64,000 nucleotides of DNA, taken from Nipponacmea schrenckii (Eukaryota > Mollusca > Gastropoda > Lottiidae). A program made the translations under genes and the position numbers. Positions 50,191-63,099 of this stretch are shown one piece after another. Where the stretch lies: positions 10,120,208-10,184,207 of the forward strand of contig CM060203.1 of the NCBI GenBank assembly GCA_030562195.1, read 5' to 3'. Positions within the stretch are counted from its first letter, which is position 1. Every line of letters starts with the position of its first letter. The notes below the pieces were generated by a model. That model made no database searches and was not told the DNA's origin. It saw only the letters and a program-made list of their open reading frames with translations.

Positions 50191-50935
50191 CCCACACATA
50201 AATGTATGCGTATATAGTCGTCGCCCCTGTTTGTCAGTCTGTCTGTTCTGTCCGTCCACAATTGTTGTGGACACGATAGAGAGCTGGCTTGATTTTGAAA
50301 CTTTGTGTCAGTCTTTGTAATCAGCGAAGGATGAACCCTATTATAATCAGATAGAAAATATTTTCTATGAGTTATTGCCCTTGTTCTTGAATTCTTTGTG
50401 GAAACGATAGAGAGCTGGTTCCTTGGTGGATTAGGACGAAACATGTAGTGAGTGTTTGTTATAACCCAAGGACAAATCGAAATATATTGAATATGAGTAA
50501 CTGCCCTTGTCCATGCAAACGCGTCTGTCTTTGTTCTTTGGTTCTGTGTGGACATGATATAGAGCTGGTTTCTTGATGGGTTTTTGCTGAAATTTGGTGT
50601 GAGTGTTGTATTCATTCAAGGATAAACCCTATTGAATATCAAACTAATCGAAATATTTTGTTTTATTAGTTATTGCACATTTTCTTGAAAACGTGTTTCA
50701 TTCATTGTGGGCACAATAGAGAACTGGTTTATGGATATTAATAAAACTTTGTGTGAATGTAATAACTCAAGGGTGAACCCTATTGAAAATCAAACCAATC
50801 AAAAAATTTGTGGATTTCGATAAAATTGTGTGTGAGTGTTCCTAATCACCCAAGTATGAAAAATCTTTTTTTTTTACTAATAATAAATTGGCTGCCATTA
50901 TAAATGTACGCGTATTACGCTGGCCATCGATATTT
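50190..50935 (+). mobile_element. Pearl/HINE-like element, copy 3 (both ends visible)
   Basis: Left end: ataaatgtatgcgtatatag then tcgtcgcccctg and repeated tctgtctgt/tccgtcc. Body: about four units starting near 50272, 50400, 50550 and 50710 with gacacgatagagagctgg variants, as in the 33.8 kb copy. Right end: ttggctgccattataaatgt-acgcgtattacgctggccatcg, near-identical to the right end at 34690-34730. The left and right ends share ataaatgta-gcgtat in direct orientation. The open frames on both strands here are translations of the repeat. Confidence 0.72.
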
Positions 50936-50939
50936 TTTC

Positions 50940-53900
50940 CAAGTGAAATACCGTTATGTTTAAAGGAATTTGTATAAAATGTTAATTTCGCAACACTCGA
51001 AGAAAAATTGAAGTAGGGATTATCCCAGAATTGTTTAGACGTGCAGCTCTATTGGTTGGTTGAAATGAGAGAGACATTTCCTTTATACCTTTGCTTTCAG
51101 ACATGATGACGGAAAGTTTCCAATGTCTGTTGTTTTATGATCATTGTAATGGAACTGATGTCATGTTTTATTATAATTGCAACTAGAAAACATCAGTGTG
51201 GATCTCGTTATCTTATAAAACTTATGGTTTGTTTTTATCAGATTTTCAGGTACATTTACTTCTCTTTGCTAAATTTTTAATTTGAAGTCGCGATGATAAA
51301 TTTTTTCTTAGTATACATCGATGGTTGCATTGACCCATCAAAACCACAACGCTAAGTATATGTCGTTGTTTTTTTTAATTATTTTTTGGAAACGAAGTTA
51401 ATATAAATTTTATATATTTGTGTAGCTTTGTGTATACAGATACTGTCTTAGAAGACTAAAATTCATACGATTGAAACAGATTTATCTAATTAGTTATTTG
51501 AAAGTTAAGTGGCAAACATTTATTACAAAATTGAGTTTAAATTCTGTTCAAAACTGACATATAAATGATATAATGAGCTTAATGTTTCTGACGACAAAAA
51601 GTTTGGTTGTCTTGAACAATGTCTTGGGGAGGGTATAGTCAACGAGATTTTGATACCTTTCTTTGACTTTGCCACAGGGCATTTCCATTTACAGAAAACA
51701 TATGATTCAGTCTAGATGTTACAGAAGAGATTGGGGCAATTTAGAGCTTATTAAGATCTTAATATCTACTATTCTGAAAGTTTTGTTGCAGTGTCGTTCA
51801 CAAACAATTAAATACGTTTGCCCAGAAGTCAATTCGTGTCTAATACATAATTGAATTATATACCTTGTTCGTTTTGCACTTAAGTACATATTTTCTTAAA
51901 GTTATAATCATTGAAATAAAGAATTAACATTTTTGGCGTAATGGCATATTTTCCAAGTGTTGAATTAATCCAAAATAATATTTGGAAGCAGAAAAAGCAA
52001 AGAATATATTTAGATTTCAATGTTTAAAGTTATCAATATTTAATCTAATTGAAATTACAGGATTATAATTTATAATATAAATAGAAGATTTAAAAAGTTT
52101 CGAAAATACTTCCAACTGAAGATGTTCACAGTTTATTTCAATAGCTCTGTAAATAGGTCACTGAAAAAATGTTTAAAAAAAACTCCAGACATATTGTTTT
52201 TCTTTGACAACAATGACCTTTTTAATTCTGGATATATGAAACCGTTTGAAGAAGCAGATAATTAAAGTATTAGTTGTGATCAGAATCTACATTACTATAC
52301 AGAGTTGATCAAGTAGAAGGTTAACCTGGCAATGAACTAATGTAAAAATTATGATTGCTCAGTATTTTGTGTTTAATTAATAAATCCATAGATATGTGCG
52401 TAAGCATATTGTTGTGTCAGATTGAGGTCAAGGTGTATGGGCAGTCCTTGCATTGTCTTTTTTATTATTTTTTTCGACCGCAGGTCTGGAAATGGATTAA
52501 TGTATATATGAATATAGTATACTTGGTATTTGTAAATTGTTGATACTTTTCTATTACTACCGTAATTAACATAAGGGGCCTACTTAAAAGCTTTTTTTTT
52601 CAGAAGGAACAACATGTTAATGATGGGGCTATTTATTTGACTTTTGCAATAAAACTCAAGTGTTTCGACCCTTTAAAATCTAGTCTTTTGTTAGGGAGAA
52701 TCCATTGGAGGAATTTTACATATTTCGGATTTATTATTAATACTTAAAATCAAACTAAAGTAGAAGACCAGGAATAAACTATAGATGAAGTTAGTTTCAG
52801 ATTGGATGTCGTTGATTCTATGATGTATTCCTTATATGAAAAACAAGCCTTTCAAGTAACAAATAAATTTGATCATCCAGAATGTTCTTCGATGGACGCT
52901 TTTATCTTGTCTCGGAGGTTCTAAAGAATTTATAATTTACATTCTTCTATCTCTTTCATTACTACTCTCCGATAATTTTAAATCTGTTTTACTCCATTAC
53001 ACCCCGTCTGTCATTTCTAACTATTGGTACTACATGTACTTCCTTCTGTCAATGACAAAACCATTACATTGAAATCGATATCATGTAATACCAGCTTGAA
53101 TGTGTATCTTTACACTCCTTTTACACTGGCGGGCGTGTTCTGGGTATACCAATTATATCAGAATTTATCGGCATTCCAAATGCAGAAAACAATACAAAAG
53201 TAATAACATTTCACACTGCGAGGCATATTACTGGATGCACGTTATATTATATATACTGAAATAAATAAAACTGCCGGTTAGCACAATTTGTGAAACCAGG
53301 CTCTTAACTTGCCTTGCATTCAGCATGAGCGAGTACATTGGGTCGCTGAACGTTGTTCTTTTTGAATATGGGGTTTGTTTCTCCATGAATTGGACACTTT
53401 GGAAGTCTTGAGAATTGGCATTAATGAAAGGCAAATTCAGAGGCTTGGATAGATGAAAGTCTACGTGATCGGGTTGTCCTAATGCCCTTAAATATATACA
53501 CAAAATACGTGGTATGTCTGATCAAAGCAGTTACTGCCGCAAGATTATAGTAGGGGACAGCCTCAATCGGAGAAGTCAAATCATGTCGATCCTTCAAAGA
53601 ATTTGGACTCTTAAAAATGAAACTTTCGCCTTAAAATATTTTGTGGGTCGATTGGAATCTAATCGTGGGTCGCATATGAGCTGTGGATCGGAATATAGGA
53701 ACCCCTGGGTCATAGATGGTCGACATACATCGTTCATCACTATTTTCGAAGTACAGAACTGCTTTATTTTCCGAAGTGGTTGAGTAATTTTGCATTTATG
53801 TGTTATGACAGTAGGCTATATCTTCAATAACAAATTAATCGTATAAAGATACCTATTACGCACCTATTACATACTTGAAAACCTGTTTCTATCTATTCGA

Positions 53901-54110
53901 CATAGACAATAGTTAATATTATATTTCGCTCAATCCAAGTCTATTGTCTATTTTTTTCGTTTGTCGCAAGATATCCTGACAAAATACCAGAAATTGAGAG
54001 TTGCAGTTAACTTGTGTATTTTTAAACAAAATGGTCATTGAGACATTGTATATTCTTTTGCGGTCATTTACTTGATCGTCGTAACTGGATCTGTCCATTT
54101 TATGCACATG
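50940..54110. other. Unassigned region
   Basis: Several open frames of 60-90 residues (51663-51854, 52355-52543, 52869-53072, 53228-53503 minus, 53514-53783) have no recognised domain. The minus-strand frame at 53228-53503 (ALGQPDHVDFHLSKPLNLPF...) has protein-like composition and could be an old retrocopy, but frames break upstream. No splice-consistent gene was built. Confidence 0.3.
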
Positions 54111-54119
54111 TACTTGCGT

Positions 54120-54296
54120 AGTTTTAGACGAATTGTATATAGAAATATTGCTTTTTTATTTTTTATTTTAGTTTTTTTTATATCCATTGTATTGCCTCAT
54201 GGGTTGAATGTTAGACAGGACCATGTCCTTTTGAATTGGACCTTATTCTGACCCATGTAAAATAAAGAGTTTATTATTATTATTATTATTAACATT
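54120..54296 (+). repeat. LINE-like 3' end with (TTA)n tail
   Basis: T-rich lead, then ttgcctcatgggttgaatgt, a-gacaggaccatgtcctttt-gaattggacc, tgacccatgtaaaataaagag and a terminal (tta) run of about six. An AATAAA followed by short tandem repeats is typical of the 3' end of CR1/L2-like non-LTR retrotransposons. No reverse transcriptase segment was recognised upstream. Confidence 0.5.
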
Positions 54297-54299
54297 AAA

Positions 54300-57200
54300 T
54301 AATGAAAAAAGCATTCTTCGGATAAAAAGGATTTAACCAAATAGATAAAGTTAGATTAAGCGTAATGTTTGTATCATTTGGTGAAAACATGTTTCAATGT
54401 ATAAAATTCTATTTGGTCAACATCATCCACTAAAAATGCTATTCAAATTTCGGTTTAAAATCTTAATATACATGTACATTGTTTGGACGCAGGTGTTTGT
54501 CTTTCTTAAATGATCTATCTCATATTTGGAAACTATTCTAACGAAGCTTTACATTTTATTTGCAACTCGAGAATGATCTTGTTATAAAATGTCTGTAAAG
54601 TTATCAATAGATCCAAGATGGGTGAATAAAATTGGTTTTGAAATATTTGTCGAAAGCCAATTATATAACATGGCAGATACGTGTATTAGCTTTCAAAGAG
54701 TCCTTTTCTGTGGTTCGCGCCTTCCTTCAGGGACTAAAATTCCAGAGAACTTCTATTGAATTAACTTGTGATGAAATTAGACCCTATTTAGATCATTTAA
54801 AGTAGCTATTCCGTATTTTCAAGATGCTTTCAACCAAACCTAACGGGGACAAAGACTCAATGATTTTGACGATTTGGAGGTTGTCCGGTATGATGCACGT
54901 TTGTGTTCTTTTTTTCCGAATTACTACTATTTGTAATATAGATGATATTGTATTATCGGAACATTGGGAACTCATAATGCGTATGTTTAACTTTATGAAA
55001 TGGATTTAATAATGGGTATAATTTCAACTTAATACTTTTTGTAATTTGGCATATTTCACTGTTGAATCGGAATTATATCGTTGTTAAGCAGCTTCTAGCT
55101 ATCAGTGTTATCATAAAAGGAATATATAAAGCAGTACGGAAATGGAACCGATAGTGATCTACTTCCGGTAGTCTATGACAAATTAGAGAAGTCTTCTTAG
55201 AAATCTCGTCCGTAGACTATTTATGTTAGTTTCGTGACCTAACTCTCAATGGGTTAATTACCTTTCTCTTATTTACTGTTAACAAGTCGACGTTTTATAT
55301 TCTTAATAAATAAAAAGTACTCTTTCATTAATACTTCCGCTGCTAACAATCTGGTTCGAGTAAAATATATATAACTTCTTCAATGATATCCTGAATACTT
55401 CTGGATTACTCTGCAAAAAGCAATGAAAACAAAGCAGTACAAGGCGTTAAATAACGGAGTACTACTCGGACTTCAATGAAATATTCAAAAGGAAAATCAT
55501 TAATTAAAACTTCTATTCCATTATGTTTTTAGGAATTAATTTTAACGTGCAATCCAATTAGTCGATAGATACCAGTTCATATATTTTGAATTGATAACAT
55601 GCTAGAACAGCAAATCAACAGATAAGAAAAGGAAACTAAAGGGTAATTGAAAAACGTGTTAAGTCTCTTGACTTAACACTACTGATTAGGTCTTCAGTAA
55701 ACATACGAAGGCGTCGAGAAATTCATTAGGATGATCAATACTTTTATAAATATATATATATATCATATATTATTATTATATATATATATATATATAGGTA
55801 AACATAAAGTACTTCCTATCATATTCAGCTTGTTCAAATATCCTCAGCAATTGACATATTTTTAATACATGATCTGTGTTATCTTAGAAAAAAACTGTGA
55901 TGAGCATAATACAATAGGATATTGTACTGATAGAAGCTTTAATACAATACATGAACCTTTATTCAGTTGTCAATACAATTTTACAAACGTGAAGTGGGAG
56001 TCTGAAAACAAGCAATTCACTTACCATTAATTATAGTCAAACTCGACTTAAATAACATAAATATAAACACAATCAATCAATGAAAAAGCAGGAAGATAAA
56101 CCAAAATTCAAGAATATATTTAAATAGATTATGGTATCTTATGACTATAGATTTGGTTTCTTGGGCTATGTTCATTGTTTTCTACAATTAGCTACAGTAA
56201 AAGATCAAAAACCATCCCATAGAGATATTGCATTGACAGTTACAAACAATAACGGGTTAGCACGCCCACGTGAACAGACATTTTAACAAGAATATATAGA
56301 TCCAACCTTAAGTCAATTTAAAACTTTTCACCCACTTAATATGTTACCTATATTTATGATAATAAAGCACTGTATTTTTCTCTATATAAATTGGAACAGA
56401 GAAATGATATTATTCCACTAGTCATCAGATTTAAAATAGATTTCAGAATAATTATATGTCCATTTCTTTAAAGACATCTTCTAAAGAAACATTTAAAGAC
56501 GAAGATCTCATCAAATTGATTTCAGACTCTGTTATAGAAATATCCACTTCATATGTTACATTTTAAAGCTCACAGATTTTCCACACATTGTGAATGGTAC
56601 CATTAGAATTCGTAATACCAGACAAATATTGTTTAAATTCACATCTTAATTCAAGAAGTAGGTTCAGATACAATCAAAGTTTTAAAAAAGTGACGATTTA
56701 GTTAGTGCAAAAAAGTCAACCATTATAGTTGGTTACTAATTTTGACTTCAATTCATTTGTCTTACTAGTGGGCCCTCGTAAAGACAGTGTAATGGGCAAT
56801 AAAACTGAAAATCCTCATTAACTACTGACATAGTGACGGTGATTCTCTATCTATGACTAATACTTTTTCCGATAGTCAATCGAATTTTACTAGCAAGCGA
56901 AACAGATAACCAACAGGACGTTATATGATTAACGTAGCTTAAAAATCTGAAATTATAACAAAGAGTAAATGGTAAAAAGAAGTAAAAGAAATCAATATTC
57001 TGTTCGTCTGATCAAAAATAAATTCATTTCTTTACATAAACTTCACGGGGATCCTGTTTTCACTAATATACGTGACACTCTTCTCTTTCTAATGCTATCA
57101 TTTATATAAATGGCAATGATCAATTAAATGCATGTACTTATATTTGCGAAATTATTCACTTTTGATCGGCTCAGTTTTGAATTCAAAATGATTTTCTTCT

Positions 57201-57840
57201 TGATTATTTCAAGTAGGCCAAAGAAAGAGTTACCTTTGTAAAAATACGTATTTCCGTAAATCAATTAGATATAAAGGGTAAAGTTATGACTAAGATTCTG
57301 AAAAATCAATGATGTGCTGATTTAGTTAATATATCGGTAGAAACTAGAAAATGACTATCATTGTTCTGATTATAATGATGACCTTATTTTTCTGACTGTC
57401 ATATGGTCAATATCAGATCATTACATGATTAAGAGATTATCTAACTGTCTTACAATTTATCTGACTATTTATCTATCTAACTTTTTATCTATCTATCTTT
57501 CTTTTTAACTATTTAATCTTTTATTTAACTATTTATCTAAATGTCTTAACTATTTATCTACATATATGACAAACTATTTATCTATCTGACTATGTATTTA
57601 TTTATCTACCTGGCCATCTAACTATTTTTCTTTCCATCTGACTATCTGATCTTTATCTATTGAGCTATCATCTGTGACTCAGTTTATTAGTCTACGTCCC
57701 TTTTGAGAAATGACACTTGAGCAAGAGTTAAATAGCCCATGCCCTCAAGACTGAATCCTGGAATGATCGCGGATTAATTGCGTCTAGGAAATAGATTATT
57801 AGTACAATGCTATAACTTAGTTCCTGTCATACTCTAAGAG
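54300..57840. other. Unassigned region with low-complexity tracts
   Basis: No gene seen. A TA-rich microsatellite lies at about 55745-55796 (two blocks of tatata around an atcatatattattatt core). From about 57425 to 57670 there is a degenerate ctatttatctaact / tctatctgact array. Confidence 0.45.
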
Positions 57841-57863
57841 ATAAACAAACAATATTGAATATG

Positions 57864-58070
57864 TCACCGCCAAATACGCTCATAACACTTTGGACAATAG
57901 CCTGAAGTTGATCTTGGGACTTCTGCTGTCACTTTCATCGCGTCTGATATACTTTCCATCCTCCAACAACGGAGAGCTGAAAACCAAACTACCAATACAA
58001 CTAATATGAGAGTTATTACAACACAGAGCTTTGCTTTAAGGCCTTTTGATTTATGAGTTGCGATTCTCAT
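57864..58070 (-). CDS. Possible first exon or small gene: single-span membrane protein
   Basis: The minus-strand frame starts MRIATHKSKGLKAKLCV. It has a basic N-terminal region, a hydrophobic segment at residues about 15-33 (KLCVVITLILVVLVVWFSAL), then a short polar part ending SGYCPKCYERIWR. Basic residues before the span suggest a type II topology. A possible donor (GGCG|GTGACA) overlaps the stop, so this could be the first exon of a longer gene. No downstream exon was identified. Family not recognised. Confidence 0.35.
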   Translation of the reverse strand: MRIATHKSKGLKAKLCVVITLILVVLVVWFSALRCWRMESISDAMKVTAEVPRSTSGYCPKCYERIWR

Positions 58071-58079
58071 ATTTCAACG

Positions 58080-60030
58080 ATATATCATTCTAGAAATATT
58101 TTAACCAATGTTTCAACGATACAAAGAGGTTATAATCATACTATACTTTTAACAAATTAAGTCCTAGGTGGATGTTTCCGTTGGCAATAACGATTTTATG
58201 TAATTAATTGTGTGACAGATGTAATAGTTTTTTTTTACGAGAAACCGGATTATCATTTAATGTTTTTAGCAGTTTGCATCTGACATTTACGTATTAGTCT
58301 TGCTAATCTGCAGGACAGTAGGGTGTATAAACTCACTATTGGCAAGATCATATACAATGTGTGTACACAGTTTTGCAGTCGTTTGAGAAAAGATAACAAA
58401 ATCTATCTTCTTGTCTTCTCTATCTTTTATGTAGACCCATCCCAACTTACTGAAGCTTAAACGCACGTTGAGGATGGAAAAATTGCCATATCATTTCCGG
58501 AAATATCAACCGTCTGAACTTCCATATCAACTTCTTTTACTACATTTTTAAAGTTTCTCGATGCATTAAAGCCTCCATTTCAAAATCTATATCTATTTAT
58601 AGTGTTTTGTATAATCGTTCAATACTCTTGTGACAAGTGTAATGTATTGTTTGTCAAACCTTAAGTGCATGACAAACAATCCTGATGGATCTAACAAATA
58701 CAAACAAATAAATGTAAGTGTATCAAATATGGTCTACCCTCTACCAGGAAGGTAAAATGTCACTTGATCAGATCATTTCTGAGTTCAAAAAAACATTATG
58801 ATAGACTGGTAAAACTAAACGAAGATATTAATACGCAATGAAATTGAGAGCTTCAGAATACCATAGAGACAAAAATTGTCTAGTTAACAGATATGTACCA
58901 TAATCACGTTTCAAAATGTTGAATTAATGTTGAAACTAATCAAAATTATTAAAATTAAAGAGAATGCTCATAATTTGTATAACATCTTTTTAACATAGGG
59001 CATATTAGTTCATAGGTTCTTGCTATAGAATATGTGAGGTATAAATGTATAAAATTGTATTTATTAATAAAGAATACGTACAAGAATTGTTATTTATGGT
59101 TTTCACGTGAACTAAGATCTATTTCCATAAACCTTAGTAATTATTATTTTCAGATCTTTTCACCTTAGCCCCTCCATTATTTTTTATTTATTTTGAAAGA
59201 ATACCTTAATCCTAGACAATGCATAGTAACACCCCTTAATTACATCGCCATGATACAATCATGTGTCAAAACTTCGATACACCGTCTAAGTAGAGAAGGC
59301 ATGCACAAGAAAACATGAGGAACGAAAAGATGTTAAAACTGTTGATCGCGATGGTGATTCAAGAACGATTTTGTTGAAATATTGTCCTCAAATGGACTAT
59401 TAGTGATGTCGCTTACAGTCTGTTATATCTAAATAAAATGTTTAAGCGAACAATATTTCTTAGATTTCGTTTCCCTGGTCGACAATAATTCCATATTTTT
59501 GGATCATTGCTCTTTTATGGCTAGCCTTTCATTGAAAGTTACTCACACATTACGAAATTCAGAAAGAAATCACGTAAATTCTAGGAATACCATTAGACAT
59601 GTATACATTTAAAAATCGCTTTCACTAGGGATAAAAATATGCATAAATTTAGTGAACGTTCATTTGGAATAATGTTAAATATTGTCTTGGGGACAAACAG
59701 TTTCATTAGAGTAATTGCTTGCCAATAATAGTCGCTTAATCGCATTAGAATTTTAATGTCAATTCTATATTAAAGCCATTATATACCATCATAAAACCAA
59801 AGAACAAGCCATGTGGATTATCGGAAAGGGGTGCTAGGAGTGTGAGCACTGCTACACTACCGGCACACACCACAGTGTTCAAATCCAAATATTCTTTGTA
59901 GTACTAAAGAGCTAAAAACTGAAGAATCAAATATGATACATATATACAGATATGATATGTAAATCGGTAAAGCTCATGAAATAGATGGGAATAAATAAAA
60001 TTATCATGGCTGCCAAACACAATGCTTTCT
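58080..60030. other. No gene seen
   Basis: AT-rich DNA with no exon, RNA or defined repeat that I can support. Upstream exons of the Cys-rich terminal exon at 60.1 kb should lie here if it belongs to a local gene; I could not identify them. Confidence 0.35.
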
Positions 60031-60086
60031 AAAAATTAATGCCCGAATCTATATCATCTTTATCTATTTACAATCAAGCAGGAGTA

Positions 60087-60233
60087 ATCGATTCGCACAA
60101 CGATACGTTTTTGCTTTGTAAAACAATCCAATTAGCTTGTAATGTTGTCGAAAACGACTGTCCATATTTTGAGGATTCCTGTACAGCAGATCCAAGCCAT
60201 GCTGAATGTGAATGTTTCACCGAAAGATATTAA
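60087..60233 (+). CDS. Probable terminal exon of a small Cys-rich protein gene
   Basis: The acceptor tacaatcaagcag precedes gagtaatcg; the open stretch then reads VIDSHNDTFLLCKTIQLACN and VVENDCPYFEDSCTADPSHA, ending in ECECFTERY and TAA. The spacing of its six Cys is C-x6-C-x6-C-x5-C-x9-C-x-C, which suggests a disulfide-bonded secreted domain. AATAAA lies 105 bases after the stop (60338-60343). The exon starts two bases into a codon, so it cannot follow the receptor's TM4 exon directly, which needs one base. Family not recognised. Confidence 0.45.
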   Translation: MDSHNDTFLLCKTIQLACNVVENDCPYFEDSCTADPSHAECECFTERY

Positions 60234-60337
60234 CAGACTGTATGTACTTCAGAACCTGAAAAGAATTTATATTGATAATATTTCTAGAATTTGTTCAAAG
60301 AATATTGAAATGAAATAATATTTACGTCGTTTCTGCA

Positions 60338-60343
60338 AATAAA
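60338..60343 (+). terminator. Possible polyadenylation signal
   Basis: AATAAA 105 bases downstream of the Cys-rich terminal exon's stop. A T-rich run of about 24 bases (60370-60393) follows. Confidence 0.4.
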
Positions 60344-60399
60344 TTGGGAGATCCATGGTTTTCCATGCTTTTTTTTTTTTTTTTTTTTTTTTTACGATT

Positions 60400-62070
60400 A
60401 AAATATATGACTTTGTATATTTTGCTCTAAAGCATTACTATGTATACTGTAAGTATATAAGTTGCATGTAACACCTCGCATAAAGATACGAAAAAAAAAA
60501 CGGGATGTCAACAACCATTGAAGTTTAAGATTACCACATGGTGTACAAAGTATCTTTAACTGTTAATCAATCTTGCCTTGGGCCTTGATTGACATTGGTC
60601 TAAATATCTAGCTTTAGTCTTTTAATTAGATGGTAACTAGTTTTTGCTTTTACTTCAATGTCAAAACCGGAAGACTCTCCCATTTGTGGAGACTGATAAT
60701 TCACGTAATTTATAGTTGAAGGATGGAAGAATTTCATTTCTTTTAGATTTAATGATGGCAGAAAGGTTATATTCATACCGAACCTTTAGTTTTGTCGAAA
60801 GTTTTTAATGATATTAAATATGAAAAAGTTCATGGACTTTCCTTAAAGGTGACAAATTCGTCATTTTGGGGCTTGTAATTAGTCGTGAATAGCATGGATT
60901 TTACAATAGATCACAAACATGAATTTTAATTTCGTTGGCACTCTTAAATTGGGGTAAGTTGAACGTCCTTTGAATCAGAAGTTTTATTGAGTCTCCTGTA
61001 TATATGTAAAACTTTCAAAAATGGGTAATTGTGGGTACATTATTTGGCATAACTTTGACGGTAGGTGTCAGTTAAGCTTGTTTTTGAACGTTTGACCCCT
61101 GAAATAAATAATTTATTTTTTGATTTTTCAAGTTGAAGCAAATAGTGTGTACATAATAGCCATTTTCAGAATTGTGGAACGAAATATTAGCATACAGGAT
61201 GTAATATATCTGTACAAAGTTCTGTTCGTAACATTAATTTCGTGTTATATTGCTTTGATTAATAGTATGCTTCGCTAAGAAGAAATAATTACTATAATTG
61301 CTTCAGGTAGTACTAGTTCTATTTATTCCTTCATAATCAAGTTCAGAAATATTTGTTTAATCTTATTTTATTTATTTATTTTTCTTTTTTGTATGCGAAT
61401 TTATTCCGCGAAGAAACATCTGGAAGGTCAGATGTAAAACCCCTTAGAAAATTGTTTTATTCTATAAAATATATTATCCATTAGTGCTAACATTAGAGCT
61501 ACTATTTAATCCTATTTCCAATGAATCATTTAGTTTGGTGCTCATTCGTGGAAGTATGAAGATTAAAGATGAATTGTCTTAAATAAGTTTTATCTATTTT
61601 ATTGGATAAACCATTGTACGATGCTTGGCTGAAACTGCTAATATAACTTATCGTATTTAGAAGGGAATATGGTTAAATTGCTGAGTTTTGTCATTGTTTA
61701 TGGACAGCTTGAAACATCGTGTACTGATATCAGTGGTTATGTTGATAATGGCAACAAGTTATTAGATTGGAACGGTCTATAAATATGACTTTTTGGGTTG
61801 ATTATGTGAAATATAAAGATGACCGAGCATTTGAGAAACTATGATTTGTTTGTTATGTATACAGTTATGTTATGATGTCTGGTCCATCAATCCATATTCA
61901 TTCATATCCTACCTTACAGAGATAATTGAAATGAAATGAATGGAACTTTACTTCCTTCTATTCTTCACCTTACAGGCTTATAAAGACGGAGTTCGTCATG
62001 CTGTGTGCAATGAAGAAAATTTTGTCAGGACAGCGGCATAGGCCTACTTTTCCAGGGTTCATTGTCCAAT
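60400..62070. other. Mostly unassigned; one weak exon candidate
   Basis: Near 61977, ttcaccttacag precedes gcttataaagacggagttcg, which reads AYKDGVRHAVCNEENFVRTAA then TAG. Only a good acceptor and about 20 codons support it, so it is not called as a gene. Nothing else was seen. Confidence 0.3.
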
Positions 62071-62079
62071 CCGAACGAC

Positions 62080-62238
62080 TAGACGTTTTTTTCATCTCAG
62101 TCCCTCAGACCTGTATTATTGATGTGGAAACCGGGTTGAAGATCTCAAAGTAAATCACGACCTTTTTCTGGGCTTGAACCCTTGGGTCTTAGGTAAGCGA
62201 GCAAAAGTTTAACTCACCAAGCCACCGCGACTCCCACG
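62080..62238 (-). mobile_element. tRNA-derived SINE head, different family
   Basis: On the minus strand, gtcgcggtggcttggtgag (A-box region, + strand 62212-62232) and, about 35 bases on, gggttcaagcccag (B-box, around 62170-62180) are arranged like an RNA polymerase III promoter in a tRNA of the Leu/Ser type. No complete cloverleaf closes, and unrelated sequence follows, so a SINE is more likely than a tRNA gene. Confidence 0.6.
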
Positions 62239-63099
62239 TAAGTGACGGAGTAATGGCTTCCAATGCCCCGAAAAACGATATTAGATTTGTTTGATGCCAT
62301 AACACATAATAAGTTTGCTATGAAGAATCGAACGCAAGATTGTCTATCTAACATAACTGGTCTCTAATATTTAAAACATAGCATTGGGCTATTTGTTTTG
62401 ACTGGTATCAAAACCGGTAGTGCAATATAACAAACTGCTTGTTGCTTAAGTATTCTGTTTAAAGATAGTTGTCACTTCCGAAGATGTAGAAATTGTGTTG
62501 AGACAGTTTGATACAAACAACAATGGACACTATGTCCAGAATTTTCTTTGTTTTCTTCTTCAATTATTAGACAAGGACGTGACCAGAAAAATGTTTATAA
62601 ACTGTATTGGTGTTGGCGGGTTAATCGAGTTCGGTTCCTCAGAGAGTTTTGGTGGTTGATAACAGGGACCCAGCAATAATAGTTGCCACAAGCGTTGATT
62701 ATTAGAGTCCTTATGGAGTAGCATGCAGATTGTTTATAGTTGCCCTATGGTATTGATATTCCTCTATATGGTAATGAACTGTAAAGGAGTATTCTTTTCA
62801 TTAATTATTTGTGACCCTCATTTAACATTAATAATAATAAATTATTTTATTATTTTGCATGGGTCTGAATTGGACTTAATACACAAGCACATAATCCTGT
62901 CTAACAATCAGCCCATGGGTACACTACCATGAATGATATCCAATCAAATTGTCCTTGCCGAAGGTACATTTAAAAAAAAGTTGTCATTATCCAATTAAGT
63001 ACATAGAATGCTTTGCGATAACTCACAGAAACCGTCATTTGCGTACGTACAGTACATTAATTATTGTATGGGGATCCTTAAAAACATAAAATAACCTGT

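Noticed and set aside
50184..50619. 143- and 62-residue minus-strand open frames
   Set aside because: They translate the pearl-like tandem units; the period of the DNA repeat explains the repeated residues.
60087..60233. Last exon of the PDF-receptor-like gene
   Set aside because: It starts in the wrong phase for the TM4 exon and lacks transmembrane or receptor-tail features, although an unseen exon between them cannot be excluded.
62165..62238. Genuine tRNA gene
   Set aside because: A- and B-box strings are present, but no closed acceptor stem or full cloverleaf can be drawn; a SINE head fits better.
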